NCBI RefSeq assembly: GCF_003201955.1 | Contig: NZ_QJJM01000005.1 | Location: 186,001 to 250,000, forward strand | Length of the DNA: 64,000 nucleotides | Reading direction: 5' to 3' | Origin: Blastomonas natatoria | Lineage (GTDB): Bacteria; Pseudomonadota; Alphaproteobacteria; Sphingomonadales; Sphingomonadaceae | Part shown: positions 1 through 10,798 of the stretch, piece by piece | How positions within the stretch are numbered: the stretch's first letter is position 1 | How the letters are laid out: each line of letters starts with the position of its first letter | Notes under the pieces: model-generated | Databases searched by the model: none | Told to the model about the DNA's origin: nothing | Seen by the model: only the letters and a program-made list of their open reading frames with translations | Program-made: the position numbers and the translations under genes

Positions 1-798
1 ACGCAGGACGATGCGCATATCTTCTGCCGCGAGGATCAGCTGGTCGACGAGATCAGCCGCTTCTGCGACCTGCTCGACGTGGTGTACAAGGATCTGGGCT
101 TTGGCGATTATGCCATCAAGCTGGCGCTGCGCCCCGAAAAGCGCTTCGGCACCGATGAAATGTGGGACTGGTCCGAACAGTCGATGCGCGATGCCGTCGC
201 CGCGACCGGACGCAACACGGAAGAATGGGGCTGGGAAGAGCTTCCCGGCGAAGGCGCCTTCTACGCGCCCAAGCTGGAATTCCACCTGACCGATGCGATC
301 GGCCGCACCTGGCAGGTGGGCACGATCCAGACCGATACCGTGCTGCCCGAGCGACTCGATGCGAGCTATGTCGCCGAGGATGGCGCCCGTCACCGCCCGA
401 TCATGCTGCACCGCGCGATCCTGGGCAGCTATGAACGATTCATCGGCATCCTGATCGAGCATTATGCGGGCAAGTTCCCGCTCTGGCTCGCGCCGGTCCA
501 GGCGGTGATTGCGACCATCGTCTCGGATGCCGACGATTATGCGCGCGAGGTGGTGGCAGAGCTTCAGGCTGCGGGCATCCGCGTCGAGGAGGATCTGCGC
601 AACGAGAAGATCAACTACAAGGTGCGCGAGCATTCGGTCGGCCGCGTGCCCAACATCCTCGTCGTCGGCAAGCAGGAGGCCGAGAAGCGCACCGTGGCGC
701 TGCGCCGCCTGGGCGAACAGCAGCAGCAGTTCCTGTCGCTGGACGAGGCGGTGGCGATGCTGAAGAGCGAGGCGCTGCCGCCCGATCTCAAGGGCTGA
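1..798 (+). CDS. thrS: Threonine--tRNA ligase, C-terminal part (5' end outside window)
   Basis: The reading frame is open from base 1 and ends at TGA 796-798, so the gene is cut by the window edge. It begins inside the class II synthetase catalytic core with the threonyl-tRNA synthetase hallmark TQDDAHIFC (motif with the zinc-ligand histidine and the HIFC segment). The [18 protein letters not shown] segment and motif 3-like region follow. The last ~100 residues form the HGTP anticodon-binding domain (PLWLAPVQA, then [19 protein letters not shown]-like residues). The enzyme charges tRNA-Thr in the cytoplasm. A strong bidirectional terminator follows directly. Identification is firm; only the N-terminal TGS and editing domains cannot be seen. 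Confidence 0.96.
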   Translation, partial: TQDDAHIFCREDQLVDEISRFCDLLDVVYKDLGFGDYAIKLALRPEKRFGTDEMWDWSEQSMRDAVAATGRNTEEWGWEELPGEGAFYAPKLEFHLTDAIGRTWQVGTIQTDTVLPERLDASYVAEDGARHRPIMLHRAILGSYERFIGILIEHYAGKFPLWLAPVQAVIATIVSDADDYAREVVAELQAAGIRVEEDLRNEKINYKVREHSVGRVPNILVVGKQEAEKRTVALRRLGEQQQQFLSLDEAVAMLKSEALPPDLKG

Positions 799-820
799 GC
801 CTAAAACCCATTGGTGCACG

Positions 821-859
821 AAAAAGCCCCCCCGGCGATCACCGCCAGGGGGGCTTTTT
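821..859. terminator. Bidirectional rho-independent terminator between thrS and the TonB receptor
   Basis: A perfect 12-bp inverted repeat (821-832 against 848-859, AAAAAGCCCCCC paired with GGGGGGCTTTTT) encloses a 15-nt loop. It has an A-tract on the left and a T-tract on the right, so it can stop transcription of thrS on the plus strand and of the convergent receptor gene on the minus strand. Confidence 0.9.
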
Positions 860-951
860 CATGCGCGCCTTTCCCTGCACCCGGTCAAGGAAAAGGGGCG
901 CGATGGTCGAAACCACCGCGCCCCCGATCCTCTCCCCGAGGGGAACAGGTC

Positions 952-3900
952 TTAGAACTTCACCCGGACGCCGACGCGGATGCCGTACAGTGACGGCCGC
1001 GTAACCAGTGCCTCGTTCGGCAGAAGCACGTTGGAATAGCGATACTGCGTGCAGTTATTGCCATTGGCCTGCGCACAGGTTGCCTGGACGAGGCTCGAGG
1101 TCTGCGGGAAGCCGACCTGGCGCAGGGCACCCCAGTCGCTGTCGATCATGTTGAGCACGTTTTCGATATCGGCGAACACCGACAGCTTCGAGCCGAACAG
1201 CAGCGGAACTTCCTGCTCGAGATGAACGTCGACCTTGAAGAAGTCGGGCGACTGTTGCGTGTTCTTCGAAACCACCCGACCGCGGAACCGTTCGAGGCCC
1301 AGCTGCTCGATCGCGCTGTTGAACGCAGCTTCGGTCGCAGCATTGGCGAAGGTTACGCGCGGATCGGCGCCTGCGGTCGGAATGTACAGCAGCGTGCGGC
1401 TGTTGTTGCCATTCGTTCCGGTCAGGCTGGGACGGCCGCTCGCATCGTTGACGTTGTCGAACATGGTGATGCTGTACGGACGGCCCGAGCGATATTCGCC
1501 GAACAGGCTGATCCGAGTCATGTGCGTGTCGTCGAACAGCGCCTTGTTGAAGTCGATACCGAACTTCCACTGATCCTTGATCTCATAGATCGAGCGGCCC
1601 AGGGCAACCGTGTTGGGATCGATAAAGGCATTGTTGCCGTACAGCGAGCTCGAGGTGGCCGAAGTGATGGCATTGACGTCGGTGATGTCCGAACGGGTGT
1701 AGCTTCCCGAAAGGGTCAGACCCCAATCCCAGCTCTTTTCGACCTGGAACGAACCGATCCAGCTGCGGCCTTCGGTGGTGTTGGTCATCACCAGGTCGCG
1801 GTTGACGGTCGGGACGCCGTTGACCGGGCCGTAGCGCAGGCGGCCATCGGGCAGCGTACCGATCGGAACCGAACGGGCATCGACCCAGTTATAGCCGTAT
1901 ACCTGCTGACCATAGAGCACGGTCGCTCCGAACAGCCAGCCGTCGCCCAGCGGACCCAGATCCGCTTCGTAGCTTGCCGAAAGCGTTGCACGCATCTGAC
2001 GTGCAAGCTTCAGGTTGGGGTCGACTGCATCCGTCGGTGCCGCAGCAAGCGAAGCCGTGTTGGTCGTCAGGAACGAGAGGACCGCGGGATTGAACGTGGT
2101 CGGATCCACATTGTTCAGGCCCAGCGCGCAGAGCGAACCCGGCGTGTTGCACTGGGCGGTCCGGTTGATCGTGATCTGGTTGGTCAGCTGGCCAGTGTTC
2201 GAGAAGCTGTTCGATAGGAACACGTCCGGCGTACCGCCAGCGAAGATGCCGGCACCACCGCGGATCACCAGACGGTTGGTCGCGTTCCAGGTGAAGCCGA
2301 TACGCGGCTGAACGACGCCCAGACCGTTGAAGGTGAACTGGTTGGTAAAGCCGGTGCGCGCCAGGAAATTGGCGTTGGCAGCCGGGCGCTCGGGCACGTT
2401 GAACAGATCGTAGCGGACGCCGTAGCTCACCTGCAGCGTGTCGGTGACCTGCCAGTCGTCCTGAATGCCGAAGGTGAAGCTCTGGCTGCTGAACCGAGCG
2501 GCGCCATCGGCGGGATCCAGCGACGGCACGGCATTGTTCAGCTGCAACTGGCTGAGGTTGCGATTCTGGAAATCCGTGACCGAGTCGAAATAGAACTGAC
2601 CCAGCGAGCGCGGCACGAACAGGTTGAACGTGCTCTGATCGGTATAGCCCACCATCAGACGCAGGTCGTGATCGCCAACGTTCAGGCGGCCGGTGAAGTC
2701 GAGCGACAGGTTTTCCGTGTTCAGCGCGTTGGCATGACGGAAGACGTCCGGCCCGAAGAACACCCGCGGGACACCGGTCGAGCAGTTGGTGACGGAGCCG
2801 AGCGAGGTTTCGTCAAGGCAGACCGACACTTCACCGATGCTGGTGTCGCCAAATGCGGTCTGGCCGCGATTGTAATCGCGATACGAGGCACGGAATTCGG
2901 TGGACAGGTTATCCGACCACTGGCTGTTCAGCTGGAACACGCCCGAATTGACTTCTTCGGTGAGTTCATAACCGTTGGAGAACAGACCAACCGACGGCGT
3001 CGAGAGGCTGATCGAGGTGTTCTGCTGGAACTGCTGGTTGCCGACGTTGCGGATATAGGTCAGCGAGGCACGGTGACCGTCGGTGATGTTCCAGTCCAGC
3101 TTGGCGACGAACTTCTCGTCTTCCTCGACCGCATTCTGGATCTGGCCGAGCGTGTCATAGCCATAGACCGACTGGGCAATCTGGCTGATGCGGTCAATCT
3201 GCGTCTGGGTCAGATTGGGGATCTGTGCCGAGAAGCCTGCACCGACGCCGTTGTCGAACGGATCGCTTTCTTCGGTCTTTTCATAGGCGAACATGAAGAA
3301 CAGCTTGTCCTTGATGATCGGACCGCTGATGTTGCCGCCATACTGCTTCGAATCGAAATCGAGAGCGACGTTGCGTCCGCGCGTGCGGTCGCCCGTCAGG
3401 CTGTCATCGGTGTAGGTGAAGAAGGCGCCACCATGGAAATCGTTCGAGCCCGAACGCAGCACGACGTTGATCGCGCCGCCCTGGAAATCGCCTTCGGCAA
3501 TGTCGAACGGCGCCACCTTGACCGAGAACTGCTCGATTGCATCGAACGGCACCGGACCGCGCGAGGTCGGCAGGCCGCCATTGTTGAGACCGAAATCGTC
3601 CGAGAACTGCACGCCGTCGACCGAGAAGCGGTTGAGACGTCCGTTATTGCCGGCAATTTCGATGGTGCGGCTGTTCGTCAGGTCCATCGTCACGAACGGG
3701 TCGCGGCGGGCGAGGTCGCGGATGTCGCGGTTGATCGAGGCAACACCGTCAATGTCTTCGCGGCTCAGCGCGGTGATCGGACCCTTGCTGGTTTCCAGCG
3801 AGTTGCGCACCGAAGACGCGGATACGACGATCACAGCCTGAGACTGCAGTTCGATCGGCAGACGCAGCGGCTGGCCAGCCTGAAGAAAGATGTCGGTGAC

Positions 3901-4182
3901 CGACGACTGCTCGTAACCATCGGCCGAAACCTCGATCACGAACGGGCCGCCGACGCGCAGGCCGTTGGCGCTGAAATTGCCCTGAGCGTCGGTCGTCGAG
4001 GTCGAGACCGTGCCCGAAGGCGTATGGATCACGCGGACCTGAGCACCCGGCAGGGGCTGTCCGTCAGCGGTGACGGAACCGCGCAGGGCCGAAGTCGTTT
4101 CCTGTGCATGCGCCGGTGCGGCCATGACGGTGGCCAGCGAAAGCGCCGCGGCGCTGGCCGCGAGATAATAGCGAATCTGCAT
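952..4182 (-). CDS. TonB-dependent receptor with N-terminal carboxypeptidase-regulatory-like domain (Oar-like)
   Basis: A 1076-residue outer-membrane protein. A signal peptide (about residues 1-26, ending AHA-QE) is followed by a carboxypeptidase-regulatory-like beta-sandwich (about 30-110, with DAQGNFSANGL and the ALRGSVTADGQPLPGAQV start). A plug domain (about 130-240) and a long 22-strand barrel follow, ending in the terminal aromatic residue (GVRVKF) needed for barrel assembly. The start is supported by GGGGAAAG just upstream of ATG. Family members import large or scarce ligands using TonB energy; the ligand here is unknown. The gene stands alone. A candidate Pho box and a LacI-type palindrome lie upstream, hinting at phosphate- or sugar-linked control. 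Confidence 0.9.
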   Translation of the reverse strand: MQIRYYLAASAAALSLATVMAAPAHAQETTSALRGSVTADGQPLPGAQVRVIHTPSGTVSTSTTDAQGNFSANGLRVGGPFVIEVSADGYEQSSVTDIFLQAGQPLRLPIELQSQAVIVVSASSVRNSLETSKGPITALSREDIDGVASINRDIRDLARRDPFVTMDLTNSRTIEIAGNNGRLNRFSVDGVQFSDDFGLNNGGLPTSRGPVPFDAIEQFSVKVAPFDIAEGDFQGGAINVVLRSGSNDFHGGAFFTYTDDSLTGDRTRGRNVALDFDSKQYGGNISGPIIKDKLFFMFAYEKTEESDPFDNGVGAGFSAQIPNLTQTQIDRISQIAQSVYGYDTLGQIQNAVEEDEKFVAKLDWNITDGHRASLTYIRNVGNQQFQQNTSISLSTPSVGLFSNGYELTEEVNSGVFQLNSQWSDNLSTEFRASYRDYNRGQTAFGDTSIGEVSVCLDETSLGSVTNCSTGVPRVFFGPDVFRHANALNTENLSLDFTGRLNVGDHDLRLMVGYTDQSTFNLFVPRSLGQFYFDSVTDFQNRNLSQLQLNNAVPSLDPADGAARFSSQSFTFGIQDDWQVTDTLQVSYGVRYDLFNVPERPAANANFLARTGFTNQFTFNGLGVVQPRIGFTWNATNRLVIRGGAGIFAGGTPDVFLSNSFSNTGQLTNQITINRTAQCNTPGSLCALGLNNVDPTTFNPAVLSFLTTNTASLAAAPTDAVDPNLKLARQMRATLSASYEADLGPLGDGWLFGATVLYGQQVYGYNWVDARSVPIGTLPDGRLRYGPVNGVPTVNRDLVMTNTTEGRSWIGSFQVEKSWDWGLTLSGSYTRSDITDVNAITSATSSSLYGNNAFIDPNTVALGRSIYEIKDQWKFGIDFNKALFDDTHMTRISLFGEYRSGRPYSITMFDNVNDASGRPSLTGTNGNNSRTLLYIPTAGADPRVTFANAATEAAFNSAIEQLGLERFRGRVVSKNTQQSPDFFKVDVHLEQEVPLLFGSKLSVFADIENVLNMIDSDWGALRQVGFPQTSSLVQATCAQANGNNCTQYRYSNVLLPNEALVTRPSLYGIRVGVRVKF

Positions 4183-4225
4183 GTGTCTTTCCCCGTTTCT
4201 TGCCGCCCTGGGACACCGGCGGCGA

Positions 4226-4239
4226 TGAAAGCGCTCTCA
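4226..4239. promoter_or_regulatory. Candidate LacI-family operator upstream of the Oar-like receptor
   Basis: The 14-base TGAAAGCGCTCTCA is a near-palindrome around the central AGCGCT with one mismatched pair. LacI-family operators typically have this length and a central CG. It lies about 44 bases upstream of the receptor start codon, where a repressor could block elongation or initiation. It differs in sequence from the two operators at the sucrose locus, so a different regulator would be involved. This is based on pattern only. Confidence 0.35.
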
Positions 4240-4297
4240 AAAATCAAGAGATGAGCGGCGCACTAGGCGGCGCTAAGGACAGAAAAGCGAAACCAAT

Positions 4298-4336
4298 GTG
4301 AAAGAAATGTGACAGTTTTAAGTCACGATATGACAG
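4298..4336 (-). promoter_or_regulatory. Candidate Pho box (PhoB site) directing the Oar-like receptor
   Basis: Read on the minus strand, the sequence contains CTGTCAC, a 4-base spacer, then CTTTCAC. These are two 7-base direct repeats at the 11-base period of PhoB boxes (plus-strand 4298-4315). A further CTGTCAT lies at 4330-4336. The array is in the correct orientation about 116 bases upstream of the receptor ATG. This is a good match to the known Pho-box consensus but was not tested statistically. Confidence 0.45.
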
Positions 4337-4564
4337 CGGTCGCGCAAATCGTTCGCAACTGCGTTATAGCATTGGAAAATAAAGATATTTATGGAGGCGA
4401 CAGGCTGTTACAGGGCGTGGGGCCAGCACGGGCCTATCGCTCGCCTTGACGTTTTGTTCGCAACTGCGGCATAAATGACACGCTCTTTCCGCGACCGGCC
4501 AGCCCGACCGGACGATGCCGTCACAATGGCCTCGCGATAATGGCGATTCGCTGCCAGCCGCAGC

Positions 4565-4599
4565 AAAAAGGGGCGCAGCGATGGCTCGCCGCGCCCCTT
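4565..4599 (-). terminator. Rho-independent terminator of clpX
   Basis: On the minus strand, AAGGGGCGC pairs with GCGCCCCTT across a ~14-nt loop and is followed by five T residues, about 45 bases after the clpX stop codon. Confidence 0.8.
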
Positions 4600-4641
4600 G
4601 TCATGGGTTCTGCAGGCCGCTCAGCGACCAGGACACCAACG

Positions 4642-5916
<1,275 letters not shown>

Positions 5917-6079
5917 AGCTCTTCCTTCTGTTCCTGCGGCATCGTGCCCGGAACGTGACGTTTCAGCCTAGTGCCAAAAACGCGAAATTCAACACGCAAC
6001 ACCTGTCCTGTGGACAGGCGTTGCGACGAATCCTGCATGGGCCAGGGCCCGTAGCGCCCGTGATAGGGCGCAATCCTTG

Positions 6080-6706
6080 TTAATTTCCTGCCTCGTCCGA
6101 GGGGGCAGGGCGCTTTTCCATGACATGGTCGACCAGGCCGAACGCCTTGGCTTCCTCGGCCTCGAGGAAGGTGTCGCGGTCCATGGCCTTCTCGATTTCC
6201 TCGAGCTTGCGGCCGGTGAACTTGACGTACAGGTCGTTCATCCGCTTGCGGATGCGCAGGATCTCGCGCGCCTGGATCTCGATGTCCGATGCCATGCCGC
6301 GCGCACCGCCCGAGGGCTGGTGCACCATGATGCGCGCATTGGCGAGCGCGGTGCGCATGCCCGGTTCGCCCGCCGCGAGCAGGAAGCTGCCCATCGATGC
6401 CGCCTGGCCGATGCACACCGTGCCGACGCGCGGACGGATATACTGCATGGTGTCATAGATCGCCATGCCCGCCGTGACGACGCCGCCCGGCGAGTTGATG
6501 TACATGAAAATGTCCTTTTTCGGATTTTCCGATTCCAGGAACAGCAGCTGCGCGACGATCAGCGAGGCCATGTTGTCCTCGATCTCACCGGTCACGAACA
6601 CGATCCGTTCACGCAGCAGCCGCGAGAAAATGTCAAAGCTGCGCTCCCCGCGATTCGACTGTTCGATGACAATCGGGACCAGGGCATCGCGGACGGTATC
6701 GTACAT
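6080..6706 (-). CDS. clpP: ATP-dependent Clp protease proteolytic subunit ClpP
   Basis: A 208-residue serine peptidase (family S14) that forms the tetradecameric chamber working with ClpX and ClpA. The catalytic triad is visible: Ser104 in GQAASMGSF, His129 in MVHQPSGGA and Asp178 in MDRDTFLEA. The oxyanion-loop NSPGG motif lies at 71-75. Length and motifs are typical. The trigger factor gene, which often precedes clpP in proteobacteria, is not here but at 26-28 kb. Confidence 0.98.
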   Translation of the reverse strand: MYDTVRDALVPIVIEQSNRGERSFDIFSRLLRERIVFVTGEIEDNMASLIVAQLLFLESENPKKDIFMYINSPGGVVTAGMAIYDTMQYIRPRVGTVCIGQAASMGSFLLAAGEPGMRTALANARIMVHQPSGGARGMASDIEIQAREILRIRKRMNDLYVKFTGRKLEEIEKAMDRDTFLEAEEAKAFGLVDHVMEKRPAPSDEAGN

Positions 6707-6768
6707 AAACTAGCCTTCTTTCTGCGCTTTTGTTTCGACCGCCTAAATCGGCCTGTTTGCGCGCAAGT

Positions 6769-8133
6769 TCAAGCCCCGATGCGTTGCGCCCTGCCGACCA
6801 TCAGCGTTGCGACCGCTCCGCACAGCATCAGCACCCCCGCCAGCAATATCGCATTGCGCGGATCGGAGCCGAGCAGCGGACCGTAGATCAACGGCATGGT
6901 CATCGTCTCGATCAGCATGGGGATGACGATGAACATGTTGAAAATGCCCATGTAAACGCCGGTGCGTTCGGGCGGAATGCAGTCGGCCAGCATCACATAG
7001 GTATTGCCCATCATGCCTGCCCAGCCGAGTCCGATGCCGATCATCGGAACGAACATGGCAGCGCGGCTGTCGAGCATTGGCAGGCTGAGCATTGCGATGC
7101 CCGATGCCACCAGGCAGAGCGCATGAACGGGCTTTGCCCCCAGCCGGCGCACGATAGGGATCAGCGCGAGTGCGGCGACAAACGAAACGGCATTATAGGC
7201 AACGCCCATCTGTTGCGCGGTGAGCGAGGCGGAGATGAAATCGGCACTGCTGGCCCGTGCGCTCTCGCCTGCAGGGAACAGCGTTCGCGAGACCGACAGC
7301 GCAATATACTGCCAATAGACGAACATTGCGTACCATTGGCACAGCATCGCCCAGGCGAGCTGGCGCATCGGCCGGGGCATGGCGATGAAGGCGTCGCGAA
7401 TCTCTGCCAGTGCTGCCGCCGCGCCCATTGGCCTGGCCGCCATCTCGGCAAGTTCGGCATCGTTCAGCTTCAATTCGGGCACGCGGACCACCGACCAGAC
7501 AATGGTCGAGATCGACAGGATCGCGCCGATGACAAAGGCGATGCGGACGATCACCGGAATGCCGTTCAGGTCGACCAGATTCTGACTGATCCCGAACCCG
7601 ACGAGCAGGCTGGGCGCGGCATAGGACAGGCATTGCGCGAGGCCCGTGAACGCGCTCTGCACCAGAAAGCCTGCAGGTCGCTGTTCCGGCTCCAACCGGT
7701 CGGCGACATAGGCACGATAGGGTTCCATGGTGATGTTGTTGCCGGCATCGAGCAGCCAGAGCAGGCTGGCGGCCATCCACAGCGTGCTCGAATAGGGCAT
7801 CAGGAACAGGCAGAGCGAGCAGATGACTGCGCCGATCAGGAAATAGGGCGTGCGGCGACCGAGTTTCGAGCGGGTGCGATCGGACAGCGCGCCGACGATC
7901 GGCTGGATCAGAAGGCCCGTCATCGGCCCGGCCAGCCACAGCAGCGGCATCGTCGCCTCGTCCGCGCCCAGAAAGGTGTAGATCGGCGTCATGTTGGCCT
8001 GTTGCAGGCCGAAACTGAACTGGAGACCGAAAAAGCCGAGATTCATCTCGACGATTCGCGCCAGCGAGAGGCGTGGCGGTGTCGCCCGGGGCGTCGCGAA
8101 TTCGGGAGCCGGGGCGTGCGTGGCGCTGGTCAT
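6769..8133 (-). CDS. MFS/GPH-type sugar (probable sucrose) symporter, SuxC/SLC45-like
   Basis: A 454-residue polytopic inner-membrane protein with about twelve hydrophobic segments. The loop after helix 2 carries SDRTRSKLGRRTPYF, the RxGRR signature of the GPH/SLC45 disaccharide:H+ symporters (plant SUT and bacterial SuxC relatives). The early NLGFFGLQFSFGLQQANMTP segment is also typical. It is divergently transcribed from a TonB receptor across a 181-bp region holding two LacI-type operators. It lies beside a GH68 enzyme and a fructokinase, so it most likely imports sucrose from the periplasm. Substrate specificity is inferred from context. Confidence 0.85.
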   Translation of the reverse strand: MTSATHAPAPEFATPRATPPRLSLARIVEMNLGFFGLQFSFGLQQANMTPIYTFLGADEATMPLLWLAGPMTGLLIQPIVGALSDRTRSKLGRRTPYFLIGAVICSLCLFLMPYSSTLWMAASLLWLLDAGNNITMEPYRAYVADRLEPEQRPAGFLVQSAFTGLAQCLSYAAPSLLVGFGISQNLVDLNGIPVIVRIAFVIGAILSISTIVWSVVRVPELKLNDAELAEMAARPMGAAAALAEIRDAFIAMPRPMRQLAWAMLCQWYAMFVYWQYIALSVSRTLFPAGESARASSADFISASLTAQQMGVAYNAVSFVAALALIPIVRRLGAKPVHALCLVASGIAMLSLPMLDSRAAMFVPMIGIGLGWAGMMGNTYVMLADCIPPERTGVYMGIFNMFIVIPMLIETMTMPLIYGPLLGSDPRNAILLAGVLMLCGAVATLMVGRAQRIGA

Positions 8134-8314
8134 CTGCCTCTCCTCAATATCCGGTACGGCGTCTTGCCCTGCGCCTTGGAAGCCATGCTAAGCTGCGGCA
8201 AGCACCGTTGGCAAGCTTTTTTGCAAACGATTGCAGTTTAGACTTGCAATCGTTTGCCATATTGCTAGCCTCTGAGGTCATAGCCGATCAACCGGCAGGT
8301 TCAGGAGAGAAACG
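8134..8314. promoter_or_regulatory. Divergent promoter region of the sucrose locus
   Basis: 181 bases separate the symporter (minus strand) and the TonB receptor (plus strand) start codons. The paired operators lie in its right-hand half, and AGGAGA precedes the receptor ATG at the conventional distance. Both genes are probably controlled together from here. Confidence 0.6.
8222..8258. promoter_or_regulatory. Paired LacI-family operators (inverted repeat) controlling the sucrose locus
   Basis: Two 14-base near-palindromes, TGCAAACGATTGCA (8222-8235) and TGCAATCGTTTGCC (8245-8258), are reverse complements of each other over 13 bases. Their centres are 23 bases apart, about two helical turns. 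Each has the central CG and TTGCAA-type half-sites of LacI/GalR-family operators. They sit in the divergent promoter of symporter and receptor. Two dimers, or one tetramer, of a sucrose-responsive repressor could bind on the same face of the helix. Confidence 0.8.
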
Positions 8315-10792
8315 ATGTCGATTTCCAAGGCTCTTCGCGCATCCAGCGCTACTGCGGCCCTTGCCGCTTCCAGCTTCTTCTTCACCACCGCCGCCTTCGC
8401 GCAAGACACCGCCGCTCAGGACGACAGCGCCGAGAGCGAGGTCATCGTCGTGACCGCCGTGGCGCGCGGCGCCAACGTGCTCGACAGCTCGGTCTCGGTG
8501 AGTGCGCTCGACGCCGAGCAGATCGCCACCACCGCTCCGCGCAGCGCGGCGGAAATCTTCCGCAACATTCCCGGCATCCGTTCCGAATCGTCGGGCGGTG
8601 AAGGCAATGCCAACATTGCCGTGCGCGGTCTGCCGATCGCCTCGGGCGGCTCGAAGTTCCTGCAGCTGCAGGAAGACGGCCTGCCGATCCTCGAATTCGG
8701 CGACATCACCTTCGGCAATGCCGACATCTTCCTGCGCTCGGACCTCAACATCGCGCGCGTCGAGGCGATCCGCGGCGGTTCGGCTTCGACCTTCGCCTCC
8801 AATTCGCCCGGCGGCGTGATCAACATGATCTCCAAGACCGGCAAGGGTCAGGATGGTGGCACCATCCAGGCGACGCTCGGCCTCGATTATGACGAGAAGC
8901 GCTTCGATTTCGATTATGGTGGTTCGCTGGCGGACGACCTCTATTTCCACATGGGCGGCTTCGTGCGCCAAGGTGAAGGCCCGCGCGACATCGGCTATGA
9001 CGGCAATCGCGGCGGCCAGTTCAAGATCAACATCACCAAGGAATTCACCGGCGGCTTCATCCGCTTCTACGGCAAGTATCTGGACGACCGCGCAGTCGCC
9101 TATCTGCCCAATCCGGTGCAGGTGACCGGCACCAATGCCAACCCGAATTACCGCAACGTCCCCGGGTTCGACATCAGCGGCGACAGCCTGCATTCGCGCT
9201 TCTTCCGTTCGGCACTCAGCCTCAACGGCAACAACCAGCCGCAGCGTTTCGATATCACCGCCGGGCAGCGGCCGCTGGTCAAGGCCTTCGGCTTCGAGGG
9301 CGAGTTCGAGGTCGCCGATGGCTGGACGGTCACCAACCGCTTCCGCTTCTCCGATGTGTCGGGCAGCTTCGCCTCGCCCTTCCCCGGATCGGTCGACACC
9401 GCCACGAACACTGCGGCCTTCCTTGCCGGGGCCGGTTCGCGCCTCGTCTTCGCCAATGGCCAGCAGGCCGGACAGAACGTGCCCGGCAACGCGCTGGTCG
9501 CCAGCGTCGTGCTGTTCAACACACGGCTGAACAGCCTCGACAACATCACCAACGACCTGCGCATCACCGGCGATTTTGATGTCGGCAGCGGCAAGGCGAC
9601 GCTGACAGCCGGCTTCTACAAGTCGCGTCAGGACATCAACACCGACTGGCTGTGGACATCGCATCTGCTCGAAGTGCGCGGCGGCGGCAATGCAGCGCTG
9701 ATCGATCTGGTCGGTCCCACCGGCCAGCGGCTGTCGGACCTCGGCACCGTGGCCTATTCGGCGAGCTTCTTCGGCAATTGCTGCCGCCGCAGCTATGATC
9801 TGCAATATGATACCAACGCGCCCTTCGCCTCGCTCTCGCTCGAATTCGACAAGCTGACGCTCGATGGCAGCATCCGCTATGATTTCGGCGATGCCTCGGG
9901 CCGCACTTTCGGCGCGGACCTGGGCGGTGGCCGCGTCGGCATCACCAGCTTCGATTTCAACGGCAATGGCGTCATCAGCCCTGCAGAGGCACAGACCGCG
10001 ACCATTCCGCTGAATGCGCCGGCGCTGGTCGATTACAGCTATGACTATTTCAGCTATTCGTTCGGCGCCAACTACCGTGTCTCCAACGATCTGGCGGTGT
10101 TCGCGCGCTACAGCCGGGGCGGCCGGGCCAATGCCGATCGCATCCTGTTCAACCCCAACAACGTGAACTTCACCACCGGCGCGATCGCCAACCAGGGACT
10201 TGCCGTCGATTTCGTCAAGCAGGCCGAAGCCGGGGTGAAATATCGCGCGGGCGGACTCGCTCTTTATGCCACGGCCTTCTATGCCGAGACCGAGGAAACC
10301 AATTTCGAAGCCACCACGCTGCGCAGCTTCGACCGCGTGTTCAAGGCCAAGGGGCTCGAGCTCGAAGCCTCGTACCGCACCGGCGGCTTCACCTTCAGCG
10401 CTGGCGGCACCTATACCGACGCCGAGATCAGCCGCGATCGCATCACGCCGGCCAATCAGGGCAACACGCCGCGTCGCCAGGCCGATTTCATCTATCAGTT
10501 GAGCGGCCAGTACGAACAGGACATGTTCACGGTGGGCGCGAACATGGTCGGCACGACCGACAGCTTCGCCCAGGATGACAACCAGCTCGTGCTGCCCGGC
10601 TTCGCCCAGGTGAACGCGTTCGTCGCAGTGCGTCCGTTCGACCGGGTGCAGCTGTCGGTCAATGCGAACAACCTGTTCGACACGCGCGGCTTTACCGAGG
10701 CAGAGGAGGGCACCATTCCGCCCAACGGCATCGTGCGCGCCCGATCGATCAACGGTCGCACCATCTCGGCAACGCTGCGCTACGACTTCTGA
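8315..10792 (+). CDS. TonB-dependent receptor, probable sucrose/oligosaccharide uptake (SuxA-like)
   Basis: An 825-residue outer-membrane receptor. A signal peptide (about 1-30, ending AFA-QD) is followed by a TonB box (SEVIVVTAVA, about 44-53), a plug domain (IPGIRSESSGGEGNANIAVRG; SPGGVINMISKTG, about 60-185) and a barrel closing with the terminal TLRYDF. AGGAGA lies eight bases before ATG. It is divergent from the symporter and followed after 6 bases by the GH68 gene. This is the architecture of carbohydrate-uptake loci in xanthomonads, Caulobacter and sphingomonads, in which the receptor carries the sugar across the outer membrane. Confidence 0.9.
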   Translation: MSISKALRASSATAALAASSFFFTTAAFAQDTAAQDDSAESEVIVVTAVARGANVLDSSVSVSALDAEQIATTAPRSAAEIFRNIPGIRSESSGGEGNANIAVRGLPIASGGSKFLQLQEDGLPILEFGDITFGNADIFLRSDLNIARVEAIRGGSASTFASNSPGGVINMISKTGKGQDGGTIQATLGLDYDEKRFDFDYGGSLADDLYFHMGGFVRQGEGPRDIGYDGNRGGQFKINITKEFTGGFIRFYGKYLDDRAVAYLPNPVQVTGTNANPNYRNVPGFDISGDSLHSRFFRSALSLNGNNQPQRFDITAGQRPLVKAFGFEGEFEVADGWTVTNRFRFSDVSGSFASPFPGSVDTATNTAAFLAGAGSRLVFANGQQAGQNVPGNALVASVVLFNTRLNSLDNITNDLRITGDFDVGSGKATLTAGFYKSRQDINTDWLWTSHLLEVRGGGNAALIDLVGPTGQRLSDLGTVAYSASFFGNCCRRSYDLQYDTNAPFASLSLEFDKLTLDGSIRYDFGDASGRTFGADLGGGRVGITSFDFNGNGVISPAEAQTATIPLNAPALVDYSYDYFSYSFGANYRVSNDLAVFARYSRGGRANADRILFNPNNVNFTTGAIANQGLAVDFVKQAEAGVKYRAGGLALYATAFYAETEETNFEATTLRSFDRVFKAKGLELEASYRTGGFTFSAGGTYTDAEISRDRITPANQGNTPRRQADFIYQLSGQYEQDMFTVGANMVGTTDSFAQDDNQLVLPGFAQVNAFVAVRPFDRVQLSVNANNLFDTRGFTEAEEGTIPPNGIVRARSINGRTISATLRYDF

Positions 10793-10798
10793 TCTGCG

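Larger units (their letters stand above)
4183..4564. other. Intergenic regulatory region upstream of the Oar-like receptor
   Basis: Some 380 bases without a credible gene. The receptor-proximal half holds a LacI-type palindrome and PhoB-like direct repeats (separate entries). The half next to clpX is plain sequence with AT-rich patches around 4370-4395 that could hold the receptor promoter or an unannotated transcript. I see no ORF with coding character here. Confidence 0.5.

Noticed and set aside
952-4182. The Oar-like receptor as part of a dedicated uptake operon
   Set aside because: Neighbouring genes (thrS, clpX) are housekeeping and either convergent or separated by terminators, so no partner transporter is present.
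5917-6079. Palindrome CCTGTCC-GGACAGG between clpP and clpX as a terminator
   Set aside because: The 7-bp arms (6002-6008 and 6012-6018) lack a following T-tract, and co-transcription of clpP and clpX is expected.
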